Origin: Strigamia acuminata
Taxonomy: Eukaryota; Arthropoda; Chilopoda; Geophilomorpha; Linotaeniidae
Direction of reading: 5' to 3'
Length of the DNA: 64,000 nucleotides
Assembly: GCA_949358305.1 (NCBI GenBank)
Contig: OX442318.1
Location: 5,442,501 to 5,506,500 of the forward strand
Shown: in pieces, positions 45,050-57,955 of the stretch
Layout of the letters: every line of letters begins with the position of its first letter
How positions within the stretch are numbered: the stretch's first letter is position 1
The notes under the pieces: model-generated
What the model was told of the DNA's origin: nothing
The model's input: the letters and a program-made list of their open reading frames with translations, nothing else
The model's database searches: none
Made by a program: the position numbers and the translations under genes

Positions 45050-46821
45050 TCAAGTCATCACTTCATAATCTCTGTCATACAATCTAGCGTACAAACTGGC
45101 AATGATAATTGGTTTCCCCACAGTAGTAAATTCAATCTTAGATTGTGATTTATTCCCCTTGCAATTTCTGATGGCAAAACTCCAATCTTTAGCTGACACA
45201 ATCTGCAAATCACCTTTAACAACGCTTGGAAAGACAACGTCAGCTTCCAATTGTGCCGTCAAGGATAATTTATCAAACACGGCAACAGGTGTTGTTTTTG
45301 GCACTCTTCCACATGATTCTATATCGTGATCATTTTCACATCGCATTACAGAACAGGTTTGCATTCCCACTCTGAAAGATCCATAAGGATGTAACCCGTC
45401 GAAAGCCAACAGTGCATATACACCCAAATCATTATTAGTTGCTAGACTGTAAACAAGATTACAGCAAGCACCATTTTGACACAAGTTGACATTTCCTTGG
45501 GATTCCTTCAAATAAAGTACTGTGAAATTTTTTAAACTTTGGTAATAAATTGTGTTAATTGGATCAACTGGGCTTGAAGATGGTTTATCAGTCATTATGA
45601 ATGGCTCAAAAGAAGTATTTGTGTGGTCATGAGATGAATCATCTGGTTGCGATTGAATTGGTGGAAGACATCGGCTGTCTTTTGGAACCCGGCTGGGATT
45701 AATCGGCAAATCGGCAGTCAAGAGTCTTCCTTTTCTTGATATATCAAAGGATTCATTCAAGGCTCCAATTTGAGAAGAATAAATTCCACTACCCAGTCTA
45801 GAATCTAGATAATAAATAAGATAGATTGAATATATATATCCGTCAAGTCAACTTATCTACTTACATTGCGGTTTGTAATAATTCGACACAATTAAATTTG
45901 CTCCTAAGCCTCTGGCCCAGCGAGAATAAAGTTGTGGCCCATTTAGAAAAGGCATTTCATTGCCCCATGCTGTAGAAAAGATGAGGTTCTTTATACGGTG
46001 GTCTCTCACAAATTCCACTGCGGGATCTTTGTACATGATATCAAAACAAATGAACGATGCAAATTCAATTCCCTCAATTTTAAAGGTTACATATTCTGCC
46101 TGAAAAGGGTAAATTATTTAATAATAGTTGAAGTACATCTGAGATGGTGTTGCAACTTACTTGTTTTGGTGAGTTCAGACGGGCTTCTAAGAATAAGTGT
46201 TGTTTGTGATAGCGGGCAATAAGAATGCCGTTCTTATCAAAAACTACGTTTGTGTTGTATAGGTAATGACCATCACTAGGACAGTTGGGGTCGTTTTCTT
46301 TGTTACATTCTTCTCTGCTGAGGAGGTTAGCTAATATGGCTATACTGTTGTTTCTGGAAGAGCAGCTGAGTAAATGTAAAACTTCCGTTTGTGCGTAGTT
46401 TGTTGGATTTAGACAAGGATTCCAAGACACTTTTTTGGGGTCTGGAACAGTTTGAGTGTAAGGCAACATTGAATTTCTAGTAAAATTAGAATTGTCATCA
46501 GATTCCAATGATACGGTGCCGTATTCAGGAAAAACAACAATAATAGCATTCTGTAAATAAGAGAAAAAATGCATGGATTAATTCATTGGGATTTAACTAA
46601 ACTGAATTTTATAAATGAATACTCACTAATTGTGCCGCTTTTGTAGCATATTCTGTATATCTTTTTGTATTTTCTAACAATAAGTCAGTTGGTTTCAAGT
46701 GTTGTTTGAAATAGGGTTCGTAGTCCACTACGGCAGCTCTGTAAGTTTTTGCATGTTTGTGTGCTGATATTATAACAGTAAGCAGCAGCATAAAGAAACA
46801 TGTCAACCGTGGTGAAGCCAT
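45050..46821 (-). CDS. van-4: vanin-like amidohydrolase, triad intact
   Basis: Exons 46821-46627, 46550-46161, 46099-45865 and 45804-45050, 524 residues. Signal peptide FFMLLLTVIISA, YRAAVVDYEP, Glu in FPEYG, Lys in RYHKQHLF and Cys in FICFDIMYKDP, then the C-terminal vanin domain (GALNESF, CQNGACCNL, SVMRCENDHDIESCG). No hydrophobic C-terminal tail is present, so the product should be secreted rather than GPI-anchored. By family it would hydrolyse a pantetheine- or biotin-type amide; the substrate cannot be read from sequence. Exon 1 ends Gln-Leu where paralogues have Gln-Glu. Confidence 0.93.
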
Positions 46822-47638
46822 TGCTTACATAAACTGTAGGGGGAGAATTTCAGCTGTATAAATAGTTCCTATTATCTGAGGAAATCCCCTGTATCATTTC
46901 TAGGAAAACTCGTCACATGAACCATTTCTCTTCTAAGAATACTTCCTCATACAAATAAATGCATTGTGTGTTTAGGGTAGGTTTCAAAATATTTATTACT
47001 TTGCGATTTATAACTGTTTGTATTAGCTATCAGTTGTGATTAAATTAATCTCATTTCTAATGAAAGTTTGATGACCTGGCGAGAAATCGGAGAGTTGCCG
47101 CATTCCACACAATTTTTAGTCGATATCTCTATCATACATTCTATCATACAAACTTGCAATTAATATTGATTTGGCTGCTTTAGTCAATTCAATTTTAGAT
47201 TGAGATTTATTTCTCTCACAACTTCTAAGAGAATAACTCCAATATTTTGCTGGCAATGACTGTAAATCACCTTTAACAACACTTGGTCACACTGGACATG
47301 CTATGGACAATTCAATAACAAACGTGTTTAATTGCAATTTAAATATCTTTTTTTGAATGCGGCTCCTGTTTGAGGAAATCCGTTTATATCACTTCAAGGA
47401 AAACTTTTTAGTAAAACTGGTAGTGTTGTGATGCAATTGTTTTCTCAGGATATTTGCTCATTCATGCTAACTAGAGTGTTTACCAGAGTTATAAATTACT
47501 TCATTTTATTTTCCTTTCATTACTTGCATAGAAATACGTTTTTAACATTCATAAGTAATAAACGTTATGACGTTGTTTTCGCCCCCCTCGGTGGATTTGT
47601 TTGAGGTAATTAAGAATATAACATAGATTTAAAAAACT
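46822..47638. other. Intergenic mosaic with recombination junction
   Basis: The right part to 47286 resembles 49430-49880 (flank and start of van-6), while 47287-47638 resembles 51764-52084 (the 3' flank of van-7). The join falls inside a relic of exon 4. This is expected after unequal crossing over between array members. Confidence 0.75.
47116..47286 (-). pseudogene. Relic of a vanin-like exon 4
   Basis: About 57 codons of the 3' end of exon 4, closest to van-6 (stop, then SKIELTKAAKSILIAS-type sequence on the minus strand), cut off where the flank changes to van-7-like sequence. Confidence 0.9.
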
Positions 47639-49416
47639 TTATTTATCATCATAATTTCCTTCAAAATCTCTATCGTACAATCTAGCATACAAACTAGCAA
47701 TTATTATTGAGTTGTCTTCCTTATTTAATTCAATTTTAGATTGTGATTTCTTTCCCTCACAATTTCTGATGGCAAAATTCCAATCTTTAGCCAGCAGCAA
47801 CTGCAAATCACCTTTAACAACGCTTGGAAAAACAACATCGGCTTCTAATTGAGCCGTCAAGGACATTTTATCAAACACTGCAAGAGGTGGTGTTTTCGGT
47901 ACTCTTCCACATGATTCTATATCGTGATCATTTTCACATCTCATGACAGAACATGTTTGCATTCCCATTCTGTATTTGCTAAAACGATGGATCCCATCAA
48001 AAGCCAACAAAGCGTATACTCCCAAATCATTATTACTCGAGAGATTGTAAACAAGTTTACAGCAAGCGCCATTTTGACACAAGTTGACGTTTCCTTGGGA
48101 TTCCTTCAAATAATGTGCTGTGAAGTTTATTAAGGATTGGTACTTAATTTTGTTAATTGGGTCAACTGGACTCGAAGATGGTTTATCAGTCATTTCGAAT
48201 TTGTTGTAAGTGGTATTCGCTTTGTCGTTGGTCGGTACAACCGATTGTGGTTGAATTGGAAGAAGACATTGGCCTTCTTTGGGAACTGGACTAGGATTAA
48301 TTGGCAAATCAGCAGTCAGGAATCTTCCTTTTGTTGATATATCAAAGGTTTCATTCAAGGCTCCCAACTGAGAGGAGTATATTCCAGTACCCAGTCTTGT
48401 GTCTACATAATCAATGAGAAGGTTAAAACAGTTTTGAGGAATTTGTTAACAACTTACATTGTGGTTTGTAGTAATTGGAGACAATTAAATTTGCTCCCAA
48501 GCCTCTGGCCCAGCGGGAGTAAAGTTGTGGCCCATTCAAAAAAGGCATTTCATTGATCCATGCTGTAGAAAATATGAGATTCTTTATTCCATTTTCCATC
48601 ACAAAATCCACTGCGGGATCTTTGTACATGATGTCAAAACAAATAAACGATGCAAATTCAATTCCCTCAATATTAAAGGTAACATATTCTGCCTGAAAAG
48701 AGTGGTCATTTTAAAATATTGCAGTTGTCAAAGATAATGTTCAACTTACTTGTATTGGTGAGTCCAGGATGGGTCCCTCGCCATATAAGTGGTTTTTGTG
48801 ATAGCGGGCGATAAGTATGCCGTTCTTGTCGAAAATAACATTTGTGTTGTACAGATAATGACTGTCATTTGGACAATTAGGATCATTTTCTTTCTTACAA
48901 TCTTCTTTGCTGATTATATTTGCTAAAATGGCTATAGAGTTGTTCATGGCACCACAGCTGAGTATATTTAAAACTTTTGTTTGCGTGTATTCAGTTGGAT
49001 TTATACAAGGATTCCAAGTGACTTCTTTGGGGTCTGGAAGGGTTTGAGTATATGGTAACATTGCATCTCTAGAGTAATTAAAATTGTCGTCGGATTCTAA
49101 TGATAAGATGCCATATTCAGGAAAAACAACAATAATAGCTTTCTACAAATGAATAAATGAAATGCACGAGTCAGTCTATTGTGATTAAACAAGCTGAAGT
49201 AGAACATTAATCAATACTCACTTCTTGTGCTGCCTTTGTTACATATTCTACATATCTGTTTGCATTTTCTTTCATTAAGTCAGTTGGATTCATGTGTTGT
49301 TTGAAATAAGGTTCGTAGTCCACTACGGCAGCTCTGTAAGTTTTTGCATGTTTGTGTGCTGATATTATAACAGTAAACAGCAGCATAAAAAGACATGTCA
49401 GCTGTGGTGAAGCCAT
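47639..49416 (-). CDS. van-5: vanin-like amidohydrolase, triad intact
   Basis: Exons 49416-49222, 49142-48750, 48692-48458 and 48402-47639, 528 residues. An alternative Met three codons earlier exists at 49425. Signal peptide LFMLLFTVIISA, Glu in FPEYG, Lys in RYHKNHLY, Cys in FICFDIMYKDP. Very close to van-7 over exons 2-4 and the 3' flank, but exon 1 is like van-4, so the gene looks chimeric. AATAAA overlaps the stop codon (GATAAATAAAG), implying a minimal 3' UTR. The same holds for van-7. Confidence 0.94.
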
Positions 49417-49711
49417 TGCTAACATAAACTGTAGGGGGAAAAGTTCAGCTGTATAAATAGTTTCTATTATCTGAGGAAATCCTCTGTATCATTTCTAGGA
49501 AAACTCGTCACATTTCTCTTCTGAGAATATTTCCTCATAGAAATAAATGCATTGTGTGTTTAGGCTAGGTTTCAAAATATTTATTACTTTGTCATTTATT
49601 ATTGTTTGTATTTTACTATCAGTATTATGATTAAATTAATCTCATTTCTAATGAAAGTTTGACGACCTGGTGAGAAATTGGAGGGTATGCCGCATAATTT
49701 CCTCATAATTT

Positions 49712-51440
49712 TTAGTTGATATCTCTATCACACATTCTACCATACAAACTTGCAATTAATATTGATTTGGCTGCTTTAGTCAATTCAATTTTAGATTGAG
49801 ATTTATTTCCCTCACAACTTCTAAGAGAATAACTCCAATATTTTGCTGGGAATGACTGTAAATCACCTTTAACAACACTTGGAAAGACGACATCAGCTTC
49901 CAATTGGGCTGTCAAGGAGAATTCATTGAATATTGCCTGCGGTTTTGTTTTTGGAATTCTTCCACACGATTCTACATCATGTGCATTTTCACATCTCATT
50001 ACAGCGCAAGTTTGAAATCCAAATGTGTACGTGCTAAAGGGATGTATCCCATCATACGCCATCAATGCATACACGCCCAAATCGTTATTCCTTGTAAGAT
50101 TGTAAATAAGGTTACAGCAAGCGCCATTTTGACACAAGTTGACATCACCTTGAGGTTCCTTCAAATAACGGACAGTGAAATTTATTAGGGATTGGTAAAA
50201 AATTAGATTAATTGCTTTAATCGGACTAGAAGACGGTTTATTGGTTATTACGGATGACTTGAAGGTGGTATCTGATGTACCATTTGGCAATTCTACTGAT
50301 TGGGATTCAATTGGTGCAAGACATCGACTTTCTTCTGGAACTGGGGTAGGATAAATTGGCAAATCAGCAGTCAGGAGTCTTTCTACACTTGATACTATAT
50401 CGAAGGTTTCATTCAGGGCTCCCAATTGAGAGGAGTAAATTCCAGCCCCCAGTTTTGCATCTAAATAAGATAGATAGAATATATATCCGTCAAGTCAGCT
50501 CTACTTACATTGCGGTTTGTAATAATTCGACACAATTAAATTGACTCCCAAGCCCCTGGCCCAGCTAGAGAAACGTTGTGGTCCCAAAACAAAAGATATT
50601 TCATTGACCCATGATGTAGGAAAGATAAAATTCTTGATTTTGTGGCTTTTAACCAACTTTACTCCGGGATCTTTGTACATGATGTCGAAACAAGTAAATG
50701 TGGCAAATTCAATTCCATTTATTTTAAAGGTGACATATTCTGCCTGAAAAGAGTGAATTATTCAATAATAATTGAAGAACATTTAAGATGTTGTTGTAAC
50801 TCACTTGTTCTGGTGAGTTCAAATGCTCTTCTCCAAATAAGTGATCCGGGCGATAAGTATGCCATTTTTATCAAAGACAACGTTTGTGTTGTACAGGTAA
50901 TGGTCATCACTAGGACAGTTGGGATCTTTTTTTTTGTTACATTCTTCTTTGCTGAGAAGATTAGCTAATATGGCTATGCTGTTGTTTCTGGCAGAACAGC
51001 TGAGCACATGTAAGACTTGCGTTTGTTTGTAGTTATTTGGATTTAGACAAGGATTCCACGATACGTTTTTGGAGTCTGGAACGGTTTGAGTGTATTGGAA
51101 CGTTGAAGCTCTAGTTTTTTCGTCATATTCACATGATAATATTCCATATTCAGGAAAAGCAACAATAATAGCATTCTATAAAGGAACAGAACAAGTGCAT
51201 GGATTAAGCCACTGTGATTCAACAATCTGGAGTATGAATACTCACTTCTTTTGTTGCTTTTGTTGCGTATTCTAAACATCTTTTTGCATTTTCTAAGAGC
51301 AAGTCAATTGGTTTCATGTGTGGTTTGAAATAGGGTTCGTAGACCACTATTGCTGCTTTGTAAGTTTTTGAGGATTTGTCTGCTGATGTGATAACAATAA
51401 GCAGCAGTAGAAAATGTTATGTTAATTGCAGTGAAGCCAT
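49712..51440 (-). pseudogene. van-6: vanin-like pseudogene without catalytic Lys
   Basis: Exons 51440-51246, 51175-50805, 50743-50509 and 50460-49712 can be placed. Codon 8 in the signal peptide is TAA (51417-51419), where paralogues have Cys or Pro. In exon 2 a deletion of about 10 bases near 50850 removes the RYHKxH codons including the catalytic Lys and shifts the frame (371 nt, not a multiple of 3, instead of 390-393). Exons 3 and 4 remain open with Cys in FTCFDIMY. Confidence 0.9.
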
Positions 51441-52084
51441 TAGAAGAGATGAAATAGATTTGGTGAGTTGTTTTTAGTGAATTCTGTATTTATATAGAGG
51501 ATATCTAAAATTCCCCACAAAGAAATTTTTTTTTACTATTTTGCTAGTCAACAATTTAGTTTTTCCTGTCAGGGTTTATGTAATTGAATAATTGCAATAT
51601 ATATAATAACTAATTGCAATTTGAAAAAATATACATACAAAACATGTAATAAATGAAAAAAATAGCAAATAACTGTCATTCAAAAAGTCATTTAGACTAA
51701 ATAACATTTTTAAGATCTTGTCTCGACCTATCTTCAAGAATGACGGCAGATTATGTTGGTTGGTCACAGTGGACATGCTATCAAACGTGTTTAATTGCAA
51801 TTTAAATATCCTTTTTTCAATGCGGTTCCTGTTTGAGGAAATCCGTTTATCACTTCAAGGAAAACCTTTTAGTAAAACTGGTTGTGTTGTGATGCAATTG
51901 TCTTCTCAGGATATTTGCTCATTCATGCTTAGAGTTATAAATTAATTCATATTATTTTCTTTTCATTACTTGCATAGAAATACGTTTTTAACTTTCATAA
52001 GTAATAAATATTATGACGTTGCTTTCGCCCCCTTGGTGGATTTGTTTGAGGTAATTAAGAACATAAACATACATTTTAAAAACT
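51441..52084. other. Intergenic between van-6 and van-7
   Basis: AT-rich; no gene. 51764-52084 is duplicated at 47287-47638. Confidence 0.6.
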
Positions 52085-53870
52085 TTATTTATCATCATAA
52101 GTTCCTTCAAAATCTCTATCGTACAATCTAGCATACAAACTAGCAATTATTATTGAGTTGTCTTCCTTATTTAATTCAATTTTAGATTGTGATTTCTTTC
52201 CCTCACAATTTCTGATGGCAAAATTCCAATCTTTAGCTGGCAGCAACTGCAAATCACCTTTAACAACGCTTGGAAAAACAACATCGGCTTCCAATTGAGC
52301 CGTCAAGGCCATTTTATCAAATACTGCAAGAGTTGGTGTTTTCGGTACTCTTCCACATGATTCTATATCGTGATCATTTTCACATCTCATTACAGAACAT
52401 GTTTGCATCCCCATTCTGTATTTGCTAAAAGGATGGATCCCATCAAATGCCAACAATGCGTATACTCCCAAATCATTATTACTCGAGAGATTGTAAACAA
52501 GATTACAGCAAGCGCCATTTTGGCATAAGTTGACATTTCCTTGGGATTCCTTCAAATAATGCGCTGTAAAGTTTATCAAGGATTGGTAATAAATTTTGTT
52601 AATTGGGTCAACTGGACTCGAAGATGGTTTATCAGTCATTTCCCGTTTGTGGTAAGTGGTATTCGCTTTGTCGTTGGTCGGTACAACCGATTGTGGTTGA
52701 ATTGGAAGAAGACATTGGCCTTCTTCGGGAACCGGACTAGGATTAATTGGCAAATCAGCAGTCAGGAGTCTTCCTTTTCTTGATATATCAAAGGTTTCAT
52801 TTAAGGCTCCCAACTGAGAGGAGTATATTCCAGTACCCAGTCTTGTGTCTACATAATCAATGAGACAGTTAAAACAGTGGAGAGATTTGAGGAATTTGTT
52901 AACAACTTACATTGTGGTTTGTAGTAATTGGTAACAATTAAATTTGCTCCCAAGCCTCTGGCCCAGCGGGAGTAAAGTTGTGGCCCATTCAAAAAAGGCA
53001 TTTCATTGATCCATGCTGTAGAAAATATGAGATTCTTTATTCCGTTTTCCATCACAAAATCCACTGCGGGATCTTTGTACATGATGTCAAAACAAATAAA
53101 CGATGCAAACTCAATTCCCTCAATATTAAAGGTAACATATTCTGCCTGAAAGGAGTGCGTCATATTAAAATATTGCAGTTGTCAAAGATAATGTTCAACT
53201 TACTTGTTTTGGTGAGTCCAGGATGGGTCCTTCGCCAAATAAGTGGTTTTTGTGATAGCGAGCGATAAGTATGCCGTTCTTGTCGAAAATAACATTTGTG
53301 TTGTACAGATAATGACCGTCACTTGGACAATTAGGATCATTTTCCTTCTGACATTCTTCTCTGCTGAGAATATTGGCTAAAATGGCTATAGAGTTGTTCA
53401 TGGCAGCACAGCTGAGTATATTTAAAGCTTCTGTTTGCGTGTATTCAGTTGGATTTGTACAAGGATTCCAAGTGACTTCTTTGGGGTCTGGAAGAGTTTG
53501 AGTGTATGGTAACATTGCATCTCTAGAGTAATTAAAATTGTCGTCGGATTCCAATGATAAGATGCCATATTCAGGAAAAACCACAATAATTGCTTTCTAC
53601 AAATGAATAAATGAAATGCACGAGTCAGTCTATTGTGATTAAACAAGCTGAAGTAGAACATTAATCAATACTCACTTCTTGTGCTGCCTTTGTTACATAT
53701 TCTACATATCTGTTTGCATTTTCTTTCATTAAGTCAGTTGGATTCATGTGTTGTTTGAAATAGGGCTCATATTCCACTGTTGCAGCTCTGTAAGTTCCTG
53801 ATGGTTTGTCCGCTGAAGTTAGAATAGCCAGCAGCAGCACAAAAAGACATGTCAAGTGTGTTGAAGGCAT
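52085..53870 (-). CDS. van-7: vanin-like amidohydrolase, triad intact
   Basis: Exons 53870-53676, 53596-53204, 53145-52911 and 52848-52085, 528 residues; an in-frame Met six codons upstream (53888) is an alternative start. Signal peptide LFVLLLAILTSA, YRAATVEYEP, Glu in FPEYG, Lys in RYHKNHLF, Cys in FICFDIMYKDP. Potential N-glycosylation sites occur (NYS, NNS, NFT). The acidic tail FEGTYDDK ends at a stop overlapped by AATAAA. This is the clearest reference member of the array. Confidence 0.95.
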
Positions 53871-53888
53871 TGCAAAAATGAAATGCAT

Positions 53889-55430
53889 CTAATGGAAATT
53901 GAGCTGTATAAATACACTTATCATTATCTGGGGAAAACCCACTATCAGTTCAAGGAAATCTTATCAGCAAAATTGATAGCGTGACAGAATTTTCTTCTTA
54001 GAATATTTGCTTTATGAACTATTACTCATTAAAGTAAAAGCCATTTGAGAAGTAATAAAATTTATTTCCATGTATTAGTATTCACATTTTTTGTCCTTCG
54101 AAGTAGCTGTTATTCAATCCAATAGACCAAAGCTCAGGCACATTGGTTTGCTATGGATGAATTAATATGCCAATCTTTTTATTCATAGAAATTACTTGAT
54201 TCACTGAAATGATTAATTAAATTTTATTTACAAAGGACTATTAATTATTATGGAGGATATAATATTGCAGTAAAATTTGTTTTTGTCGACAGTTTGTCTT
54301 TAGTCGTCGCTTGAGTAATCAAAGAAGAAATTATTATTATTATTAATATTATTTTTATTATTATTATTGTTATTATTATTATTGTTTCTAGCAGCGATGG
54401 ATGGTCCGGTCGTTTTGTCTGTTTTTTGTTTTGAATTTTTTTACTATGCTTCTGATAAATTGTTTTAAAGTGTTTTTGCCTCGATTGATTAAGAGGACGA
54501 TTTTTGTGTCTCAGTTTTTATTTTCACTAGTTGTTCTAAGTGAGAGATTATATTTAATTTGTTTGACTGTATACAAGAATGTTTGATTGAAATCTTTGGA
54601 GTTTAACGTAATCGTTACTTTCGACACCATTTCTGTAATCTTGATTTCAGAACGTGTCTACATTGAAAAAGGGTTATAATTGTTAATTTTCATTTATGTA
54701 TTTTAAAAACTTATTGTAAAATGTTTCACTATTTCTAATTGCAATTTAATTATCTGTTTTTATTTGAGTGGTAAATTTCGGACTACGTCAATTTGGAGTG
54801 ACGTGATTGGCCAAGTCGTTCGAAGGGCTTTTTTATTAATTTGGGTTTTCTTGGCAGTTTGTAATAGTGTTTTCTCGGGCTACCGGTTTCCGAGAACATT
54901 TTAATAGGTTTAGATAACCATTTAAAGTTGAATTTGTGTTATTTTTGGGTTTTGGAAGAGTTAGGCTTATTTTAGCAAAAAGTGCTTGCGATTAGGGAAT
55001 TTTATTTGGCCCAGCCTTGTTTTTTGCTCATTTTTGGCCTGTACATTTTGTTGTTTTTTATTCTTAACAATGCTACTGTATGTTCCTCTTTGCACGTGCA
55101 ATTGTTAAACACGTGTACTTGTATTCTTGACAACCTAGTTGCCAGTCTTCAGTTTGTAACTGATTAAAGCAGATGTGTTTTTATTTGCTCGTCCTCTCTT
55201 TCATTTCAACAATGGGAAGAGAGGCGTAGAAGTTTGCATTTTCTTCCAGGTGAGGAGAACAACCACAGCAATCGCCATTTTCACCACAGCTCTGCATGGA
55301 AGTACTAAAACTTTGCACCATACGATCTTCAGAGTTGCTAGGGAGCAACTGCCTTTCATCTCCACCGTGGTGACTGCGTCATAGGTGGCTGTGAACATTA
55401 TTATTATTATTATTATTGGTCTTTCCTGAA
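53889..55430. other. Intergenic, AT-rich, microsatellite
   Basis: No gene recognised. 54065-54260 resembles 57960-58155 upstream of van-8, so flank was duplicated along with the genes. A TTA/ATT microsatellite lies at 54328-54388. The T-rich part from 54400 to 55430 may be the 5' portion of the non-LTR relic that follows. Confidence 0.5.
54328..54388. repeat. ATT trinucleotide microsatellite
   Basis: Interrupted run of att units; shorter similar runs at about 55398-55420 and 58188-58210. Confidence 0.85.
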
Positions 55431-55433
55431 CCT

Positions 55434-56049
55434 TTTAGTTGTGCGACTGGTGTCCCTCAGGCTCCATCCTTGGACATATCCTTTTTCTGATCTTTATTAA
55501 TGATCTCTCTTGTTCCATTCGCGATTTTCTTCATGCTTTTTTGCGGATGATGCTAAGTTGGGTGCTGAGGTCCGGTCTGTGGAGGATTGCCGCCGTCTTC
55601 AGCGGTGTCTTGATGGGATTCTGGAGTGGGCCTCATTGAACTACATGTCTGTGAACCCTAATAAATCTATAGTTCTGTTTTTTACTAGGAAGACTGTTAA
55701 GATCTGTTTTCTCTATCGTTTTGCTAATGTTCCTATTTTCCATAGTTCTTCTATTCGGGATCTGGGTTTTATTGTGGATGACGGTTTGACTTTTGGCGTT
55801 CATGTAGCTGGAGTTGTGGCACGCTGCGCTATGGTTTTGGGTATTACCTATTGGCTTTCCTTTTCCTTTAACTCTTTTCTTCCTCTGCGTCTTCTTTTCG
55901 TTCTTTTAGTGAAGTCTCGTTTAATGTTTGCTAGTTTTTTTGGTGTGGTTGTGCCCCTTATTTGCATCTTTATTTGGAGGGAGTTTAGCAGCGTTTCGCT
56001 TGGGGTATTTTTTTTTTTGGTTATGAGTGTTCCCTATTCTTACAAATAA
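55434..56049 (+). pseudogene. Non-LTR retrotransposon reverse transcriptase relic
   Basis: Plus-strand fragment with the signature of non-LTR (jockey/I-like) reverse transcriptase: GVPQ then, after a one-base shift, SILGHILFLIFINDLS, the FADDAKL catalytic box (about 55540-55560), LEWASLNYMSVNPNKS and IRDLGFIVDDGLTF. It is frameshifted before the FADD box, lacks the N-terminal half of RT and degenerates downstream. It ends next to the van-8 3' end. Confidence 0.85.
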
Positions 56050-56115
56050 GAGTAAACTACTGTACTTTTATTGCTTGTAAACTACTAGTACAGTAAGTAA
56101 AAATTTATAATTAAT

Positions 56116-57911
56116 TTACTCATCATAATCGTCAATATAATCATTATCTATGTAATCTCTATCATAAAACCTAGCATACAAACTGGCTATTAAAATTGAA
56201 TTATCTTTTTTATCCAATTCAATTTTAGATTGTGATTTCTTTCCTTCACAATTTCTGATAGCAAATTTCCAATCTTTAGCTGCTAACAACTGCAAGTCAT
56301 CTTTAACAATGCTTGGAAAAACAACATCGGCTTCCAATTGAGCTGTCAAGAACAGTTTATTAAATACTGCAAGAGGTGGTGTTTTTGGTACTCTTCCACA
56401 TGATTCTATATCATGTTCATTCTCACATTTCATGACAGAACAGGTTTGCATTCCAATTCTGTATTTGCTAAAAGGATGGATCCCATCAAAAGCCAACAAA
56501 GCGTATACTCCCAAATCATTATTACTCGAGAGACTGTAAACAAGATTACAGCAAGCGCCATTTTGACACAAGTTGACATTTCCTTGAGATTCCTTCAAAT
56601 AATGTGCTGTGAAATTTATTAAGGATTGGTAATAAATTTTGTTAATTGGGTCAACTGGACTCGAAGATGGTTTATCGGTGATTAAAAATGTGTTGTAAGT
56701 GTTATTCGCTTTGCCATTGGTTGGTACAACCGATTGTGGTTGAATTGGAAGAAGACATTGGCCTTCTACGGGAACCGGACTAGGATTAATTGGCAAATCA
56801 GCAGTCAGGAGTCTTCCTTTTCTTGATATATCAAAAGTTTCATTCAAGGCTCCCAACTGAGAGGAGTATATTCCAGCACCCAGTCTTCCGTCTACAAGTA
56901 CATAGTCAACGGACGGTTAAAACGGTTGAGCAATTTGAAGAATTTGTTAACAACTTGCATTGTGGTTTGTAGTAATTGGTGACAATTAAATTTGCTCCCA
57001 AGCCTCTGGCCCAGCGGGAGTAAAGTTGTGGCCCATTGAAAAAAGGCATTTCATTGCCCCATGCTGTAGAAAATATGAGATTCTTTATTCCGTTTTCCAT
57101 CACAAATTCCACTGCGGGATGTTTGTACGCGATGTCAAAACAAATAAACGATGCAAATTCAATTCCCTCAATATTAAAGGTAACATATTCTCTCTGAAAG
57201 GAGTGGTCATTTTAAAATATTGCAGAACATCGAAGATAATGTTCAACTAACTTTTTTTGGAGAGTTCAGGATTGGTCTTTCTCCAAATAAGTAGTTTTTG
57301 TGATAGCGGGCGATAAGTATGCCGTTCTTGTCGAAAACAACATTTGTGTTGTGCAGATAATGACCATCACTTGGACACTTAGGATCATTTTCCTTCTTAC
57401 AATCTTCTCTGCTGAGGATATTGACTAAAATGGCTATAGAGTTGTTCATGGCAGCACAGCTGAGTATATTTAAAGCCTCTGTTTGCCTGTATTCAGTTGG
57501 ATTTATACAAGCATTCCAAGTGACTTCTTTGGGGTTTGGAACAGTTTGAGTGTAAGGTAACATTGAATCTCTAGAGCTTTCAAAATCGTCATCGCATTCT
57601 AATGATGTGATGCCATATTCAGGAAAAACCACAATAATAGCTTTCTACAAATGAATAAATAAAATGCACGGGTCAATCTATTGTGATTAAACAAGCTGAA
57701 GTAGAACTTTACTCACTTCTTGTGCTGCCTTTGTTACATATTCTGCATATCTGTTTGCATTTTCTTTCATTAAGTCAGTCGGATTTATGTGTTGTTTGAA
57801 ATAGGGCTCATATTCCACAGTTGCAGCTCTGTAAGTTCCTGAAGATTTGTCTGCTGAAGCTAGAATAGTTAGCAGCAGCACAAAAAGACATGTCATGTGT
57901 GTTGAAGCCAT
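56116..57911 (-). CDS. van-8: vanin-like amidohydrolase, triad intact, GC-AG intron
   Basis: Exons 57911-57717, 57644-57252, 57193-56959 and 56891-56116, 532 residues. Signal peptide LFVLLLTILASA, Glu in FPEYG, Lys in RYHKNYLF, Cys in FICFDIAYKHP, complete C-terminal domain and an acidic tail (DNDYIDDYDE). The donor of intron 3 reads T|GCAAGT where all paralogues have T|GTAAGT or close variants. The exon is the same 235 nt, so splicing must use a GC-AG pair or fail. Exon 3 starts Arg-Glu-Tyr instead of Ala-Glu-Tyr. Confidence 0.92.
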
Positions 57912-57955
57912 TGCAAAGATGAACTGCATCTAATGGAAATTGAGCTGTATAAACA

